Shown: piece after piece, positions 9,098 to 16,334 of the stretch
Numbering within the stretch: the stretch's first letter is position 1
Layout of the letters: each line of letters opens with the position of its first letter
Assembly (NCBI RefSeq): GCF_000765215.1
Contig: NZ_JPJE01000009.1
Coordinates: 1-64,000 of the forward strand
DNA: 64,000 nucleotides
Direction of reading: 5' to 3'
DNA from: Eubacterium sp. ER2
GTDB lineage: Bacteria; Bacillota; Clostridia; Lachnospirales; Lachnospiraceae
Notes under the pieces: model-generated
Seen by the model: the letters and a program-made list of their open reading frames with translations, nothing else
Database searches by the model: none
What the model was told of the DNA's origin: nothing
Program-made: the position numbers and the translations under genes

Positions 9098-9570
9098 TAC
9101 AGGGGAATGTCAACGCGGGATTTGTGGGGGTTCTAGCCAACGACGCATATCCCAATGAGGCCGGAAGGCAGATCGCAGAGTACGTGGACAAGGAGGAACT
9201 CTTTGCCAGGTCGGATGTGATCGCGCTCCACTGTCCTCTCTTCCCTGAGACGGAGGGGATCGTCTGCAAAGAAAATATTGAGAAGATGAAGGACGGCGTC
9301 ATCATTCTGAACAACTCCAGAGGGCCCCTTGTGAAGGAGCAGGATCTGGCGGACACGCTGAACAGCGGGAAGGTCTATGCGGCCGGGCTGGACGTGGTTT
9401 CCACAGAGCCCATCCGGGGAGATAATCCGCTTCTTCAGGCAAAGAACTGTATCATAACGCCCCATATGTCCTGGGGAGCGAAGGAGAGCCGCCAGCGTCT
9501 GATGGATATAGCAGTCTCCAACCTGAAAGCATTTCTGGAGGGACAGCCTCAGAATGTGGTAAATGGCTAG
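9098..9570 (+). pseudogene. 5'-truncated D-2-hydroxyacid dehydrogenase (hydroxypyruvate/glycerate dehydrogenase-like)
   Basis: Only the C-terminal part of the enzyme remains: VLANDAYPNEAGRQIAEYV, DVIALHCPLFPETEGIV, NNSRGPLVKEQDLADTL, GLDVVSTEP and ITPHMSWGAKESRQR, which hold the late NAD-fold, the active-site Glu and the catalytic His. The N-terminal substrate domain and Rossmann GxGxxG motif are missing: upstream in frame it reads GNVNAGFVGVLAND, a shortened version of the family's glycine-rich turn, and then runs into unrelated sequence. An ATG at 9124 exists but has no good ribosome site. A deletion beside the thioesterase gene is the simplest explanation. The intact gene would have fitted with glycerate kinase. 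Confidence 0.8.
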
Positions 9571-9602
9571 ATGAAAAAAGAGACGAAAAATTAAAAAAAA
9601 TC

Positions 9603-9631
9603 TTGCAAATAGCAGGATGGTATGCTATCAT
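9603..9631 (+). promoter_or_regulatory. Sigma-A promoter of the tRNA operon
   Basis: TTGCAA (9603-9608), a 17-base spacer, TATCAT (9626-9631). An inverted repeat GTCACTTG/CAAGTGAC (9640-9647 and 9672-9679) in the leader brackets the stretch just before tRNA-Glu and could act in processing. Confidence 0.6.
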
Positions 9632-9686
9632 ATAAAACGGTCACTTGAGGAATTGCTGTGCGCATTTTTGACAAGTGACTGTTTAC

Positions 9687-9758
9687 GGCTCCGTGGTCAA
9701 GAGGTTAAGACATCGCCCTTTCACGGCGGTAACACGGGTTCGATTCCCGTCGGAGTCA
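9687..9758 (+). tRNA. tRNA-Glu (TTC)
   Basis: Acceptor GGCTCCG pairs with CGGAGTC; anticodon loop CTTTCAC gives TTC at 9720-9722; T-arm GGTTCGATTCC. First of six tRNAs in one operon. Confidence 0.95.
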
Positions 9759-9792
9759 TTAGCGCGTCAACTGTAAGGTTTGCGTTAAGTGC

Positions 9793-9865
9793 GCCGATGT
9801 GGCTCAATTGGCAGAGCAGCTGATTTGTAATCAGCAGGTTATCGGTTCGAGTCCGATCATCGGCT
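9793..9865 (+). tRNA. tRNA-Thr (TGT)
   Basis: Acceptor GCCGATG pairs with CATCGGC; anticodon loop TTTGTAA gives TGT; T-arm GGTTCGAGTCC. Confidence 0.95.
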
Positions 9866-9892
9866 TTAGTCCTTTAAGGGACTGATAATTTT

Positions 9893-9966
9893 GGACCTTT
9901 AGCTCAGTTGGTTAGAGCAACCGGCTCATAACCGGTCGGTCCTGGGTTCGAGTCCCCGAAGGTCCA
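9893..9966 (+). tRNA. tRNA with CAT anticodon (elongator Met or lysidine-Ile)
   Basis: Acceptor GGACCTT pairs with AAGGTCC; anticodon loop CTCATAA. It is not an initiator. The body GGACCTTTAGCTCAG resembles Ile2 tRNAs whose C34 becomes lysidine, but Met cannot be excluded by eye; a tRNA classifier would decide. Confidence 0.88.
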
Positions 9967-10028
9967 TCGAGTACAGAAGTGCCTGGGATAAGGGCACTGA
10001 GTGCTCAGAATATATTACAATAGAATTT

Positions 10029-10102
10029 GGCCCAGTGGCTCAGTTGGTTAGAGCGCCGCCCTGTCACGGCGGAGGTCGAGAGTTCGAGTCTCTTCTGGGT
10101 CG
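10029..10102 (+). tRNA. tRNA-Asp (GTC)
   Basis: Acceptor GGCCCAG pairs with CTGGGTC; stem CCGCC/GGCGG with loop CTGTCAC gives GTC. Confidence 0.95.
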
Positions 10103-10205
10103 TTAGCTTAGGCACTTGCCGAGGCCTTTTCGAGGCTGGTGTTAAGCTGCAACCTGCTGGCTTAGCGAGGTTTTTCACGAACTTAGCAGCGCGGTTGTTT
10201 CATCT

Positions 10206-10278
10206 GGGATCTTAGCTCAGCTGGGAGAGCATCTGCCTTACAAGCAGAGGGTCATAGGTTCGAGCCCTATAGGTCCCA
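10206..10278 (+). tRNA. tRNA-Val (TAC)
   Basis: Acceptor GGGATCT pairs with AGGTCCC; loop CTTACAA gives TAC. Confidence 0.95.
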
Positions 10279-10301
10279 CTTATCTCATACATATGAGATA
10301 T

Positions 10302-10387
10302 GCCGCAGTGGCGGAACTGGCAGACGCACAGGACTTAAAATCCTGCGGGACTAACCTCCCGTACCGGTTCGATTCCGGTCTGCGGCA
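10302..10387 (+). tRNA. tRNA-Leu (TAA), prophage attachment target
   Basis: Class II tRNA with a long variable arm. Acceptor GCCGCAG pairs with CTGCGGC; loop CTTAAAA gives TAA. Its T-arm and 3' end begin the 60-bp repeat that bounds the prophage, so the gene stays intact on the left side of the insertion. Confidence 0.95.
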
Positions 10388-10423
10388 TTAAAAAACCCTT
10401 GATTTTTCAAGGGTTTTATTTTT
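10364..10423. repeat. attL (60-bp direct repeat, left copy)
   Basis: Starts in the T-arm of tRNA-Leu (CCGGTTCGATTCC) and runs through the tRNA end and the terminator. It is identical to 52,561-52,620 except at position 27 (A here, T there). Confidence 0.95.
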
Positions 10424-10425
10424 TT
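10392..10425 (+). terminator. Terminator of the tRNA operon, inside attL
   Basis: Stem AAAACCCTTGA with TCAAGGGTTTT, a TTTT loop, then ATTTTTTT. It is duplicated at 52,589-52,620 as part of the att repeat, and also supplies the stop codon of the convergent integrase gene. Confidence 0.85.
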
Positions 10426-11489
10426 ATGTTGTATTTCGTGTTGCATATACTTTCAAAATGTGAGTTTGTCAGAGCTGACATTTCTTTTGATTTTTCTTCC
10501 ATTGCGTGTCTGTATACTGCTTTCAGTACACCGTCATTTCCCCATCCACCCCGCTGCATTATATAGGCATCCGGAACTCCGATGGCATGCTGGATACTTG
10601 CTGAGTAATGTCTTAGATCGTGGAAGCGGAAGTGGGGCAGGCCGGCTCTTTTGAGGATGTACTTAAATCTGTCTGTGATCTGGTTCGGAGTAAGTTCTAC
10701 AATGCGGCCTTTCTTTCCCCTAAATCTATTTGTGACGAAATCAGGAAAATCTATATATCGGTTTCCGGCATATGATTTTGGTTCCTTCTCAATCCAGGTA
10801 TTGTCGGTTGTCCGAACCATATTCCGTTGGACATGGACCAGAGAGCCTTGGATATCTTCTGCACGCAATGCACAAATCTCTCCTCTGCGCATAGGCCCGA
10901 ATGCTGCGAGAAGGATTGGAAGCTCCATTTCTGTTCCGGCAACGGTGTCGAGCAGTTTTTTGACATCCTGGTCTGAAGGAATGTACAATTCCACTTTTTT
11001 CTTCTTGGGGAGAGAGGTGTTAAGCGCAAACTCTGGCCGGTATGCCCTCAGAACGGCGGAAATCAGCCCGTGAATGTTTCGGATTGTCTTAGGTGATAAA
11101 TGTACCGCCTCAAGGTTTACCGCCCTTTGTACGTCCTCCTGCGTGATCCTGTCGATGGGTATGGGCATGAGAGACTGGATATAGTTCTTCCGTGTGCATT
11201 TGTAGTCCATGATCGTCCTGGGGGATAGGACATTCTCCCTGGAATAGATATATTCATCCAGTGCTGTCCCGAACGAGACAGAACATTTCGAAGATGTTTC
11301 TTTGTCTGCCGCCCAGGAAGCGGCCATCTGCTCGCATTTCCGTTTCCCTGCAGGCCCAGGGGTAGAACATGTGAATGATCGGTATATTCGCTTCTTTTTG
11401 ATAGTTCCGTCCTTCTGTGGTATCTCCTCCGTGTGGGAGTATACTTGACATCTCCATGATCCAGACGGTAGTTTCTTTGCTGTTGCCAT
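10416..11489 (-). CDS. int: Tyrosine-recombinase phage integrase
   Basis: 357 aa. An N-terminal arm-binding region (MATAKKLPSGSWRCQVY) is followed by a SAM-like core-binding domain and a catalytic domain. The catalytic set is visible: Arg in GPMRRGEICAL, Lys in KEPKSYAGNR, HDLRHY, Trp in QRGGWGN and the nucleophile Tyr in LKAVYRHAM. I start at MATAKK because AAAGGAG lies eight bases upstream; an upstream in-frame ATG lacks one. The TAA stop (10,416-10,418) lies inside the att repeat, so the last codons depend on host-like attachment sequence. The gene converges on tRNA-Leu, the normal arrangement for a tRNA-targeting integrase. Confidence 0.95.
   Translation of the reverse strand: MATAKKLPSGSWRCQVYSHTEEIPQKDGTIKKKRIYRSFTCSTPGPAGKRKCEQMAASWAADKETSSKCSVSFGTALDEYIYSRENVLSPRTIMDYKCTRKNYIQSLMPIPIDRITQEDVQRAVNLEAVHLSPKTIRNIHGLISAVLRAYRPEFALNTSLPKKKKVELYIPSDQDVKKLLDTVAGTEMELPILLAAFGPMRRGEICALRAEDIQGSLVHVQRNMVRTTDNTWIEKEPKSYAGNRYIDFPDFVTNRFRGKKGRIVELTPNQITDRFKYILKRAGLPHFRFHDLRHYSASIQHAIGVPDAYIMQRGGWGNDGVLKAVYRHAMEEKSKEMSALTNSHFESICNTKYNIKK
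10428..10447. repeat. 20-bp repeat near attL, likely integrase arm site
   Basis: GTTGTATTTCGTGTTGCATA occurs here and again at 52,408-52,427, near both prophage ends. This suits arm-type integrase binding sites. The left copy lies inside the integrase coding end. Confidence 0.55.
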
Positions 11490-11636
11490 ATCATCATCTC
11501 CTTTTGGGGTACAAAAATAACAGCCAGCATGAAACATCTGTTCCGCTTGCGCTGTTTCCAGGAAGATGATAGAATGATTTTTGAGGGAGCCGTATTAATT
11601 ACGGCTGCGAGGCTCTTCCTGGAGTCTTGCATATAG

Positions 11637-11669
11637 CCGCTCGGTATTGGTAGTACCGGGCGGTTTTCT
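11637..11669 (+). terminator. GC-rich hairpin with T-run, just past the NYN gene
   Basis: Stem CCGCTCGGTA with TACCGGGCGG, then TTTTCTT on the plus strand. A close relative sits just past the lipoprotein gene at 12,582-12,615 (shared layout CCGTCCCGGT...ACCGGGGCGG). The U-tract faces plus-strand transcripts although the adjacent genes are on the minus strand. Confidence 0.55.
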
Positions 11670-12376
11670 TATTTCAGTTCTTCTTGTTTTTTTCTGTATA
11701 ACGTAGGAGTACGTATACCATCTATATGTTCGAAGAGATCATCTTTAATAGTCGATCGCATTGGATCAAGTATGAAATCAATTCCTTCTCGACGAGCCTG
11801 CTTTGCGGCTGGAACAAAATCGCTATCTCCGGATATCAAAATAATTTGGGTTACTTGGTGCTTAAAAACAAGAGAAGATATATCAACGCCTATTCTCATA
11901 TCAACACCTTTTTGCTCTATATTGAGTTGGAGATCACTAAGAGTTATATCTGTTAAATTAATATCTCCTCTCAAAAGTTTTTTTGTGGGATCAGGTTTTA
12001 GAGAGTATTGTACTTGAGTGTCATTGATACGCCCCATCCGGAGAGCAAATTTTCGGTGATGTTTCAATTCTTTTAAAAATTCTGTCATCCAAGAATATTC
12101 AGGTGTCGCTTCAAGAGAGGTTGTTTTTTGTGTTATTGGGTTATAAATGTTTTTACCTATTGGGGGACAATCATAATAAAAAACCCTATATAAATATCGA
12201 TTCTCATATTTGTCTTGCAGATGTTTATAGCAATAGTCATTAAGCTCATTAGCCCGTTCTGCAGGAGTTTTATTTCCCCATAAAGCTTTTGCACGTTTGC
12301 GATAAAACCCACCGTCTACTAATATTGCCGTGCGAATTTGGTGCCTTTCAAATTTTCTTTTGTTTTCATTATCCAT
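11669..12376 (-). CDS. NYN-domain (PIN-like) nuclease protein
   Basis: 235 aa. Three acidic elements of the NYN/LabA fold are visible: ILVDGGFY near residue 18, KGVDMRIGVDISSL near 155, and ILISGDSDFVPAAKQAR near 178. NYN proteins are metal-dependent ribonuclease-like enzymes. AAGGAG precedes the ATG. It is an extra gene between integrase and the lysogeny switch, has its own leader and is clearly richer in AT than the late genes. This fits a cargo gene expressed from the lysogen, such as a defence or superinfection-control RNase. The target is unknown. Confidence 0.82.
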   Translation of the reverse strand: MDNENKRKFERHQIRTAILVDGGFYRKRAKALWGNKTPAERANELNDYCYKHLQDKYENRYLYRVFYYDCPPIGKNIYNPITQKTTSLEATPEYSWMTEFLKELKHHRKFALRMGRINDTQVQYSLKPDPTKKLLRGDINLTDITLSDLQLNIEQKGVDMRIGVDISSLVFKHQVTQIILISGDSDFVPAAKQARREGIDFILDPMRSTIKDDLFEHIDGIRTPTLYRKKQEELK

Positions 12377-12529
12377 ATTTTTCTCCTTAAATAAAAATAC
12401 CCCAAGTTTCGTCGATTCCCTTATGGTGGGAGGACTACAGCTAGGGGTATGTTAATGCTTTGTAACTATCTGTTACATCTTTATATTATTCCCCTTGCAA
12501 GAAAAAATCAACACTTTTTAAAAAATAAT

Positions 12530-12615
12530 TTGATTAATTTTTTGTAAAGTTGTATAATAAAAAAGCTGTTTATATAGCATTCCGTCCCGGTGTTGGCGCA
12601 CCGGGGCGGTTTTTA
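12530..12615 (+). ncRNA. Possible very short transcript: promoter plus terminator only
   Basis: On the plus strand TTGATT (12,530-12,535), a 17-base spacer and TATAAT (12,553-12,558) lie about 25 bases before a strong hairpin-terminator (12,582-12,609 plus T-run). A transcript of about 50 nt would result, antisense to nothing coding. It could be a small RNA or fortuitous. Confidence 0.3.
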
Positions 12616-12619
12616 TTTA

Positions 12620-13306
12620 TTATTCGCCAACTGGTACAAGTTGTATGGATGTACCAGATATGCTCAATGTTTCGCCTTCTGGTAAAACGGCATTATTAAA
12701 CTGAGTAATTCCAAATCCATCATTTCCCATTACTTCATTGAGACCGCCTTCAAACATATTAGATGACGATACATTCCCAGAACCTCCAGTTGCTACGATA
12801 GTATAGGTTCCAGCAGGAAAATCTGTCCCAGAAGTATAGTTACCAGCTTGAAGATCTACGGGTGTTCCAGAAGCTTCTCCACGAGCTGTAACATTGCCTG
12901 TCTGAGCATCTTCAGCTACGAGATGGATTACAACATTCCCTCCAACGCTTAAAGTGACATTTTCATCCATTGCCAATCCGTTAAAAGATTGCTGGGAAAT
13001 ACCATCATTTTCAGCTCCCATCACTTCGTTTAACCCGCCATTATACATATTGCTAGATGAAACATTTCCTGATCCGGATGTAGCAGTAATATTATATGTT
13101 CCAACTGGAACATCTTTCCCTGCTATGTAATTTCCAGCAGACAGATCAATCTCGTAATGTTCTTTCACGGGTTCTTGTGACTCTGCCGACGCATCTTGCG
13201 TTGCACCATCACCAGATGTATCTGTGGTATCAGAAGAACCACCGCATGCGGTAACGGATGTGGCAAGCATGCCAACAAGTAATAAAGTTACAATTTTCTT
13301 TCTCAT
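12620..13306 (-). CDS. Prophage lipoprotein with two tandem repeats
   Basis: 228 aa. A signal peptide ends in a lipobox (ATSVTAC, lipidated Cys near 21), followed by a Ser/Thr/Asp-rich linker. Two copies of an 80-90-residue unit follow (about 53-140 and 148-226), each holding AGNY..G.D.P.GTY.I.AT.GSGNVSSSNM...GGLNEVMG. The unit matches no enzyme family I know and looks like an all-beta domain. The gene has its own promoter within the lysogeny region, so it should be made by the prophage and displayed outside the membrane. This is the layout of phage superinfection-exclusion or lysogenic-conversion lipoproteins; that role is inference. Confidence 0.8.
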   Translation of the reverse strand: MRKKIVTLLLVGMLATSVTACGGSSDTTDTSGDGATQDASAESQEPVKEHYEIDLSAGNYIAGKDVPVGTYNITATSGSGNVSSSNMYNGGLNEVMGAENDGISQQSFNGLAMDENVTLSVGGNVVIHLVAEDAQTGNVTARGEASGTPVDLQAGNYTSGTDFPAGTYTIVATGGSGNVSSSNMFEGGLNEVMGNDGFGITQFNNAVLPEGETLSISGTSIQLVPVGE

Positions 13307-13345
13307 AAAAACCTCTCTTTCATCCTTGGTATTGAGAAGCCGTCT

Positions 13346-13375
13346 ATTATATAAACGCCAGAGCGGTTATATCAA
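13346..13375 (-). promoter_or_regulatory. Promoter of the lipoprotein gene
   Basis: On the minus strand TTGATA (13,370-13,375), an 18-base spacer, TATAAT (13,346-13,351), about 40 bases before the lipoprotein start. It overlaps the end of the ImmA-type gene, allowing independent expression in the lysogen. Confidence 0.7.
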
Positions 13376-14112
13376 ATATCATATAGCCATGATTGCTCCA
13401 TAGCCCGAAGGCGCCGCCCGTCTTCCGGGAAGTCCCTGAAATAATCTATATGCCCTAATTTCCGTGCAGGGCTCCGGTCAGCAAATGGAATTTCGCACAT
13501 GTGACAGTGGCTATCGCGGGAATTGTACAAAATCCTTCCGCAGAAGTCACATTTCTTTTTGCTCCACACGAAACACTTCTGATCTGGGTTATAGAACTGC
13601 GCATACATGGCCTTGTCAAGAATAGTCATTTTATGAGTAACAACTTTTCGGTGCCATTTCCGATAATCAATATAGGCGTTGTCAGCTGCCTCAAAAGACA
13701 TCCCAAATAGCTTTGCTACATCATTCGCATTTTTGCACTGGGCATAGTGTATAGCCATTCTCGGAGCGAGAATGTAACTGGCAAACGCATTGGCTGCCTT
13801 TTCATTCTGGTCAGACGGATATGTATGCCCTAAAACATGGTGTCCAAGCTCGTGCATCAGTGAAAATCTTATACGTCCCTCCGGTCTATCCGTGTTATAG
13901 GCTACAACCTTTGAAATCCCAGAGCGAAAGGCATCCTCGGAATAATCCAGACAAAGAACGTATAGTTCTGGGTTCTTTTGCTGAAGTTCCTTATAAGTGA
14001 AGAGACGATATCCATAGTGGATAAGTAGCTCTTCGCAATCGATAGGAAATGAATGCACATTACACTCATGAAACACTTCAATGGTAGCTGAGACTATTCT
14101 GTTGTTATCCAA
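13372..14112 (-). CDS. ImmA/IrrE-type metallopeptidase with C-terminal zinc ribbon
   Basis: 246 aa. The zinc-protease motif HELGHHVLGH (near residue 86) and the preceding RIRFSLM are typical of ImmA/IrrE (COG2856) peptidases, which cut phage repressors to trigger induction. An extra tail holds CDFCGR...CHMC (about 187-206), a four-Cys zinc ribbon. It lies directly after the repressor gene on the same strand with a 15-base gap, so it probably regulates that repressor. Confidence 0.9.
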   Translation of the reverse strand: MDNNRIVSATIEVFHECNVHSFPIDCEELLIHYGYRLFTYKELQQKNPELYVLCLDYSEDAFRSGISKVVAYNTDRPEGRIRFSLMHELGHHVLGHTYPSDQNEKAANAFASYILAPRMAIHYAQCKNANDVAKLFGMSFEAADNAYIDYRKWHRKVVTHKMTILDKAMYAQFYNPDQKCFVWSKKKCDFCGRILYNSRDSHCHMCEIPFADRSPARKLGHIDYFRDFPEDGRRLRAMEQSWLYDI

Positions 14113-14127
14113 AAAATCAGTCCTTCA

Positions 14128-14442
14128 CTAATCTATTTCGGACAAAAGTTTGATCAAGCGCATTTTCTGTTCAGTAGAAAATTCTTTTCCATTACGGGCG
14201 AGGAGCTGCTCTACTTCCTCATAGGATGGCTCTTGAGATTTTTGCTGAGGAATATCGTCAAAATCATCTAAGCTACATCCTAAAACCCGTGCAATGGCTT
14301 TTAAGGTTTCCAATTTAGGATCCTTTGTTACTCCAGATAAAATTTTATCAAGAGTTCCCTTGGGAACACCGGATTTTTCGGCCAATTCCGCCGTTGTCAT
14401 ACCAAGTTTCCTTTTATATTCCTCGATTATTTCAAGTCCCAT
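14128..14442 (-). CDS. CI-like prophage repressor
   Basis: 104 aa, XRE HTH (MTTAELAEKSGVPKGTLDKIL, about residues 14-34) with a short C-terminal tail; it has no LexA-like autoprotease domain, in keeping with control by the neighbouring ImmA-type peptidase. I start at MGLEII since AAAGGAGG lies at proper distance; the longer open frame upstream runs through the promoter and operators. Confidence 0.9.
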   Translation of the reverse strand: MGLEIIEEYKRKLGMTTAELAEKSGVPKGTLDKILSGVTKDPKLETLKAIARVLGCSLDDFDDIPQQKSQEPSYEEVEQLLARNGKEFSTEQKMRLIKLLSEID

Positions 14443-14466
14443 CCGTTCTCCCTCCTTTATAAGTAG

Positions 14467-14611
14467 AATATAGCACCGTTGACGGATATAGTCAAGAAAT
14501 ATATTTCCGTCAAAAGCTACAAAATAATAATTAACGGAAAAAAAGTGCGTAAAATCCATTGACAATAGTAATTAACGGATATATAATGCAAGCACAATAA
14601 CCATTAACGGA
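14467..14611. promoter_or_regulatory. Lysogeny switch: divergent promoters with TTAACGGA operators
   Basis: Leftward promoter for the repressor: TTGACT (complement of 14,490-14,495), 17 bases, TATATT (complement of 14,467-14,472). Rightward promoter: TTGACA (14,559-14,564), 17 bases, TATAAT (14,582-14,587). Operator-like octamers TTGACGGA at 14,479-14,486, its inverse TCCGTCAA at 14,506-14,513, and TTAACGGA at 14,531, 14,572 and 14,604. One octamer lies in the spacer of each promoter, so repressor or Cro binding should block both. Confidence 0.85.
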
Positions 14612-14628
14612 AAGGAAGGAGTGGTTTA

Positions 14629-14826
14629 ATGTACAGGGTACTAAAGGGAGAAATGGTAAAAGCAGATATCAGCATCCATGACTTGGCTATGAAAATCGGC
14701 ATTACTGAAAGAAGTCTGAGGAACAAAATCAACGGAGTTACTGCTTTTACTTGGACGGAGGTACTTAAAATTAGGTCAATTGTTTCTCCCGATATGTCAT
14801 TGGAAGACCTGTTTGAAGTTGCCTAA
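14629..14826 (+). CDS. Cro-like HTH protein
   Basis: 65 aa. An HTH core (ISIHDLAMKIGITERSLRNKING) fills most of the protein. It is the first gene of the rightward transcript and starts eighteen bases after the last operator octamer. Position and size fit Cro or an early activator. Confidence 0.82.
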   Translation: MYRVLKGEMVKADISIHDLAMKIGITERSLRNKINGVTAFTWTEVLKIRSIVSPDMSLEDLFEVA

Positions 14827-14938
14827 CACAAACAAATGTTCGATAAATTTACTATAGCATTTCCATATACGGAAATCAACTGGTAATTATCGTAATGCAG
14901 ATGAGGTGTCCTATAAAAAGGACAAGGAGGTGAGGAAG

Positions 14939-15109
14939 ATGGTAAGACCAAGAGGGACTGACTCGGCAAAGGTCATTCAAGTTATTCAAACAAAGTCCCT
15001 ACGTGGAGAAGGGACGCAGCAGGATTTATGCAGGATTGTTACTCAATACTGGGATTTCGATGGAAATTTACTTGCTGAGAATGATCCGTGTGCAAAAGAA
15101 AAAGAGTAG
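14939..15109 (+). CDS. Small early phage protein, function unknown
   Basis: 56 aa from the ATG preceded by AAGGAGGTGAGGAAG; an upstream in-frame GTG has no such site. The sequence (MVRPRGTDSAKVIQVIQTKSL) is basic at the start and acidic at the end, with no motif I recognise. It converges on the minus-strand gene at 15,114 with a four-base gap. Confidence 0.6.
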   Translation: MVRPRGTDSAKVIQVIQTKSLRGEGTQQDLCRIVTQYWDFDGNLLAENDPCAKEKE

Positions 15110-15113
15110 TTTC

Positions 15114-15800
15114 CTACCCTTTATCCTTTTGAGATTGCATGTCTTGATCAAGTTCAAGAACATCTTTATACAGTTGTTCCTGCTCATGACGTTCGATGTA
15201 CCATTGGCGAATTAGAAGTTCAATAATGGAAATTAATTTTTGTGCATCTTCTGGTTCGATATCAATGATCAAATTTACATCAGCTTCAGGGTGAGCGCCA
15301 ATGTTACCTATGCGTCGAATGCTATTAAGAATTTTCCATTGTGATGCTGGTACTTTATCTTGCAGAGCATCTATTTCATCTACCAAACGCTTTTTGTCAG
15401 TGATCTTCCAAAAATCACGGATCATACCTTGGAGGCATCTTCGTGAAAGTGTGGCAGAAGCTTTGGGGCTAAGAGATACTATTGCACAGGCTTCCTCGTA
15501 ATCTTGACGGATAGATTCTGGAATATAAGACGGGAATTGTATAGCAAGAGAAGATGGGCGAACATGTATGTTTTTAACATCTTCGACAGAACTCCCGACT
15601 CCGTTAAGTATGATTGAATATTGTTTGCAATTAGGACATTCGTAAAAATCAATTTTTAAGCAGGATTTGTTGTAACAGATTTTATAATCGGCATTTCGAT
15701 AAACGCCATGTTGACTGTCAAACGAAGGATATAAAGTTTTGTTGGTATCTTGTGAGATTGGCATTACCATTGAGCAATACGGACATTTAAAGCCAGGCAT
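15114..15800 (-). CDS. DUF4145-type protein with zinc ribbon
   Basis: 228 aa starting at MPGFKCPYC, chosen because AAAGGAATGATAAT precedes it. An N-terminal CPYC ... CPNC pair (residues 6-9 and about 54-57) suggests a zinc ribbon. The helical C-terminal half (SPKASATLSRRCLQGMIRDF) matches the DUF4145 pattern seen in standalone and restriction-associated proteins. It is transcribed against all neighbouring early genes and is AT-rich, so it is probably a cargo gene with its own promoter. A defence or anti-defence role is possible but not shown. Confidence 0.7.
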   Translation of the reverse strand: MPGFKCPYCSMVMPISQDTNKTLYPSFDSQHGVYRNADYKICYNKSCLKIDFYECPNCKQYSIILNGVGSSVEDVKNIHVRPSSLAIQFPSYIPESIRQDYEEACAIVSLSPKASATLSRRCLQGMIRDFWKITDKKRLVDEIDALQDKVPASQWKILNSIRRIGNIGAHPEADVNLIIDIEPEDAQKLISIIELLIRQWYIERHEQEQLYKDVLELDQDMQSQKDKG

Positions 15801-15889
15801 ATTATCATTCCTTTCATCATTTGATAGGAAGATTATACCAGATACCGGCAACCCGGACAATCCGGAAAGCTATGAAGGAGGTGAGGTAG

Positions 15890-16135
15890 ATGCCAAAAGT
15901 TAATCTCGGCACACAGGTGTTGGATGACCGGTACAGGCGCACTATGAGTCATGTATTGGTTGATACGCCAACCAAGAAGTTGTGTAAGGTTCTGGGAATA
16001 AGTGAGAGTTGTCTGTATGACAGGAAGAGGCGGCCGGAATTTGCGACACTGAGAGAGCTGAGGATACTGCGACAGACAGGACGGGTTACAGATGAACAGA
16101 TACTTGATTTTATTAGGGAGGGCCCGGACAGATGA
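15890..16135 (+). CDS. Small HTH phage protein
   Basis: 81 aa, AAGGAGGTGAGGTAG before the ATG. The segment KLCKVLGISESCLYDRKRRPEFATLRELRIL looks like an HTH, so probably a DNA-binding early regulator. It overlaps the next gene by four bases (ATGA), implying coupled translation. Confidence 0.7.
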   Translation: MPKVNLGTQVLDDRYRRTMSHVLVDTPTKKLCKVLGISESCLYDRKRRPEFATLRELRILRQTGRVTDEQILDFIREGPDR

Positions 16136-16320
16136 GGAAGGGAAAGATCAAGCGGCACCGCCGCAGGGCGAAGATAAGAGCTGCCGCCTGGAGACTGGCT
16201 GCCGGGGCCTATGACCTGGCCGTGGATGCCTGGTGGCTGTATATAGGCATGGCACCGATTACTGTTCCGCTGACCATGTTGCTGATCGGCGGGGCGCTGT
16301 ATAAGCTGCTGGGATGGTGA
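16132..16320 (+). CDS. Small single-pass membrane protein
   Basis: 62 aa. A very basic N-terminus (MRKGKIKRHRRRAKIR) is followed by a hydrophobic segment at about residues 36-58 (LYIGMAPITVPLTMLLIGGALY). It overlaps both neighbours. Role unknown. Confidence 0.65.
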   Translation: MRKGKIKRHRRRAKIRAAAWRLAAGAYDLAVDAWWLYIGMAPITVPLTMLLIGGALYKLLGW

Positions 16321-16334
16321 AGGAGGTGAGGACG

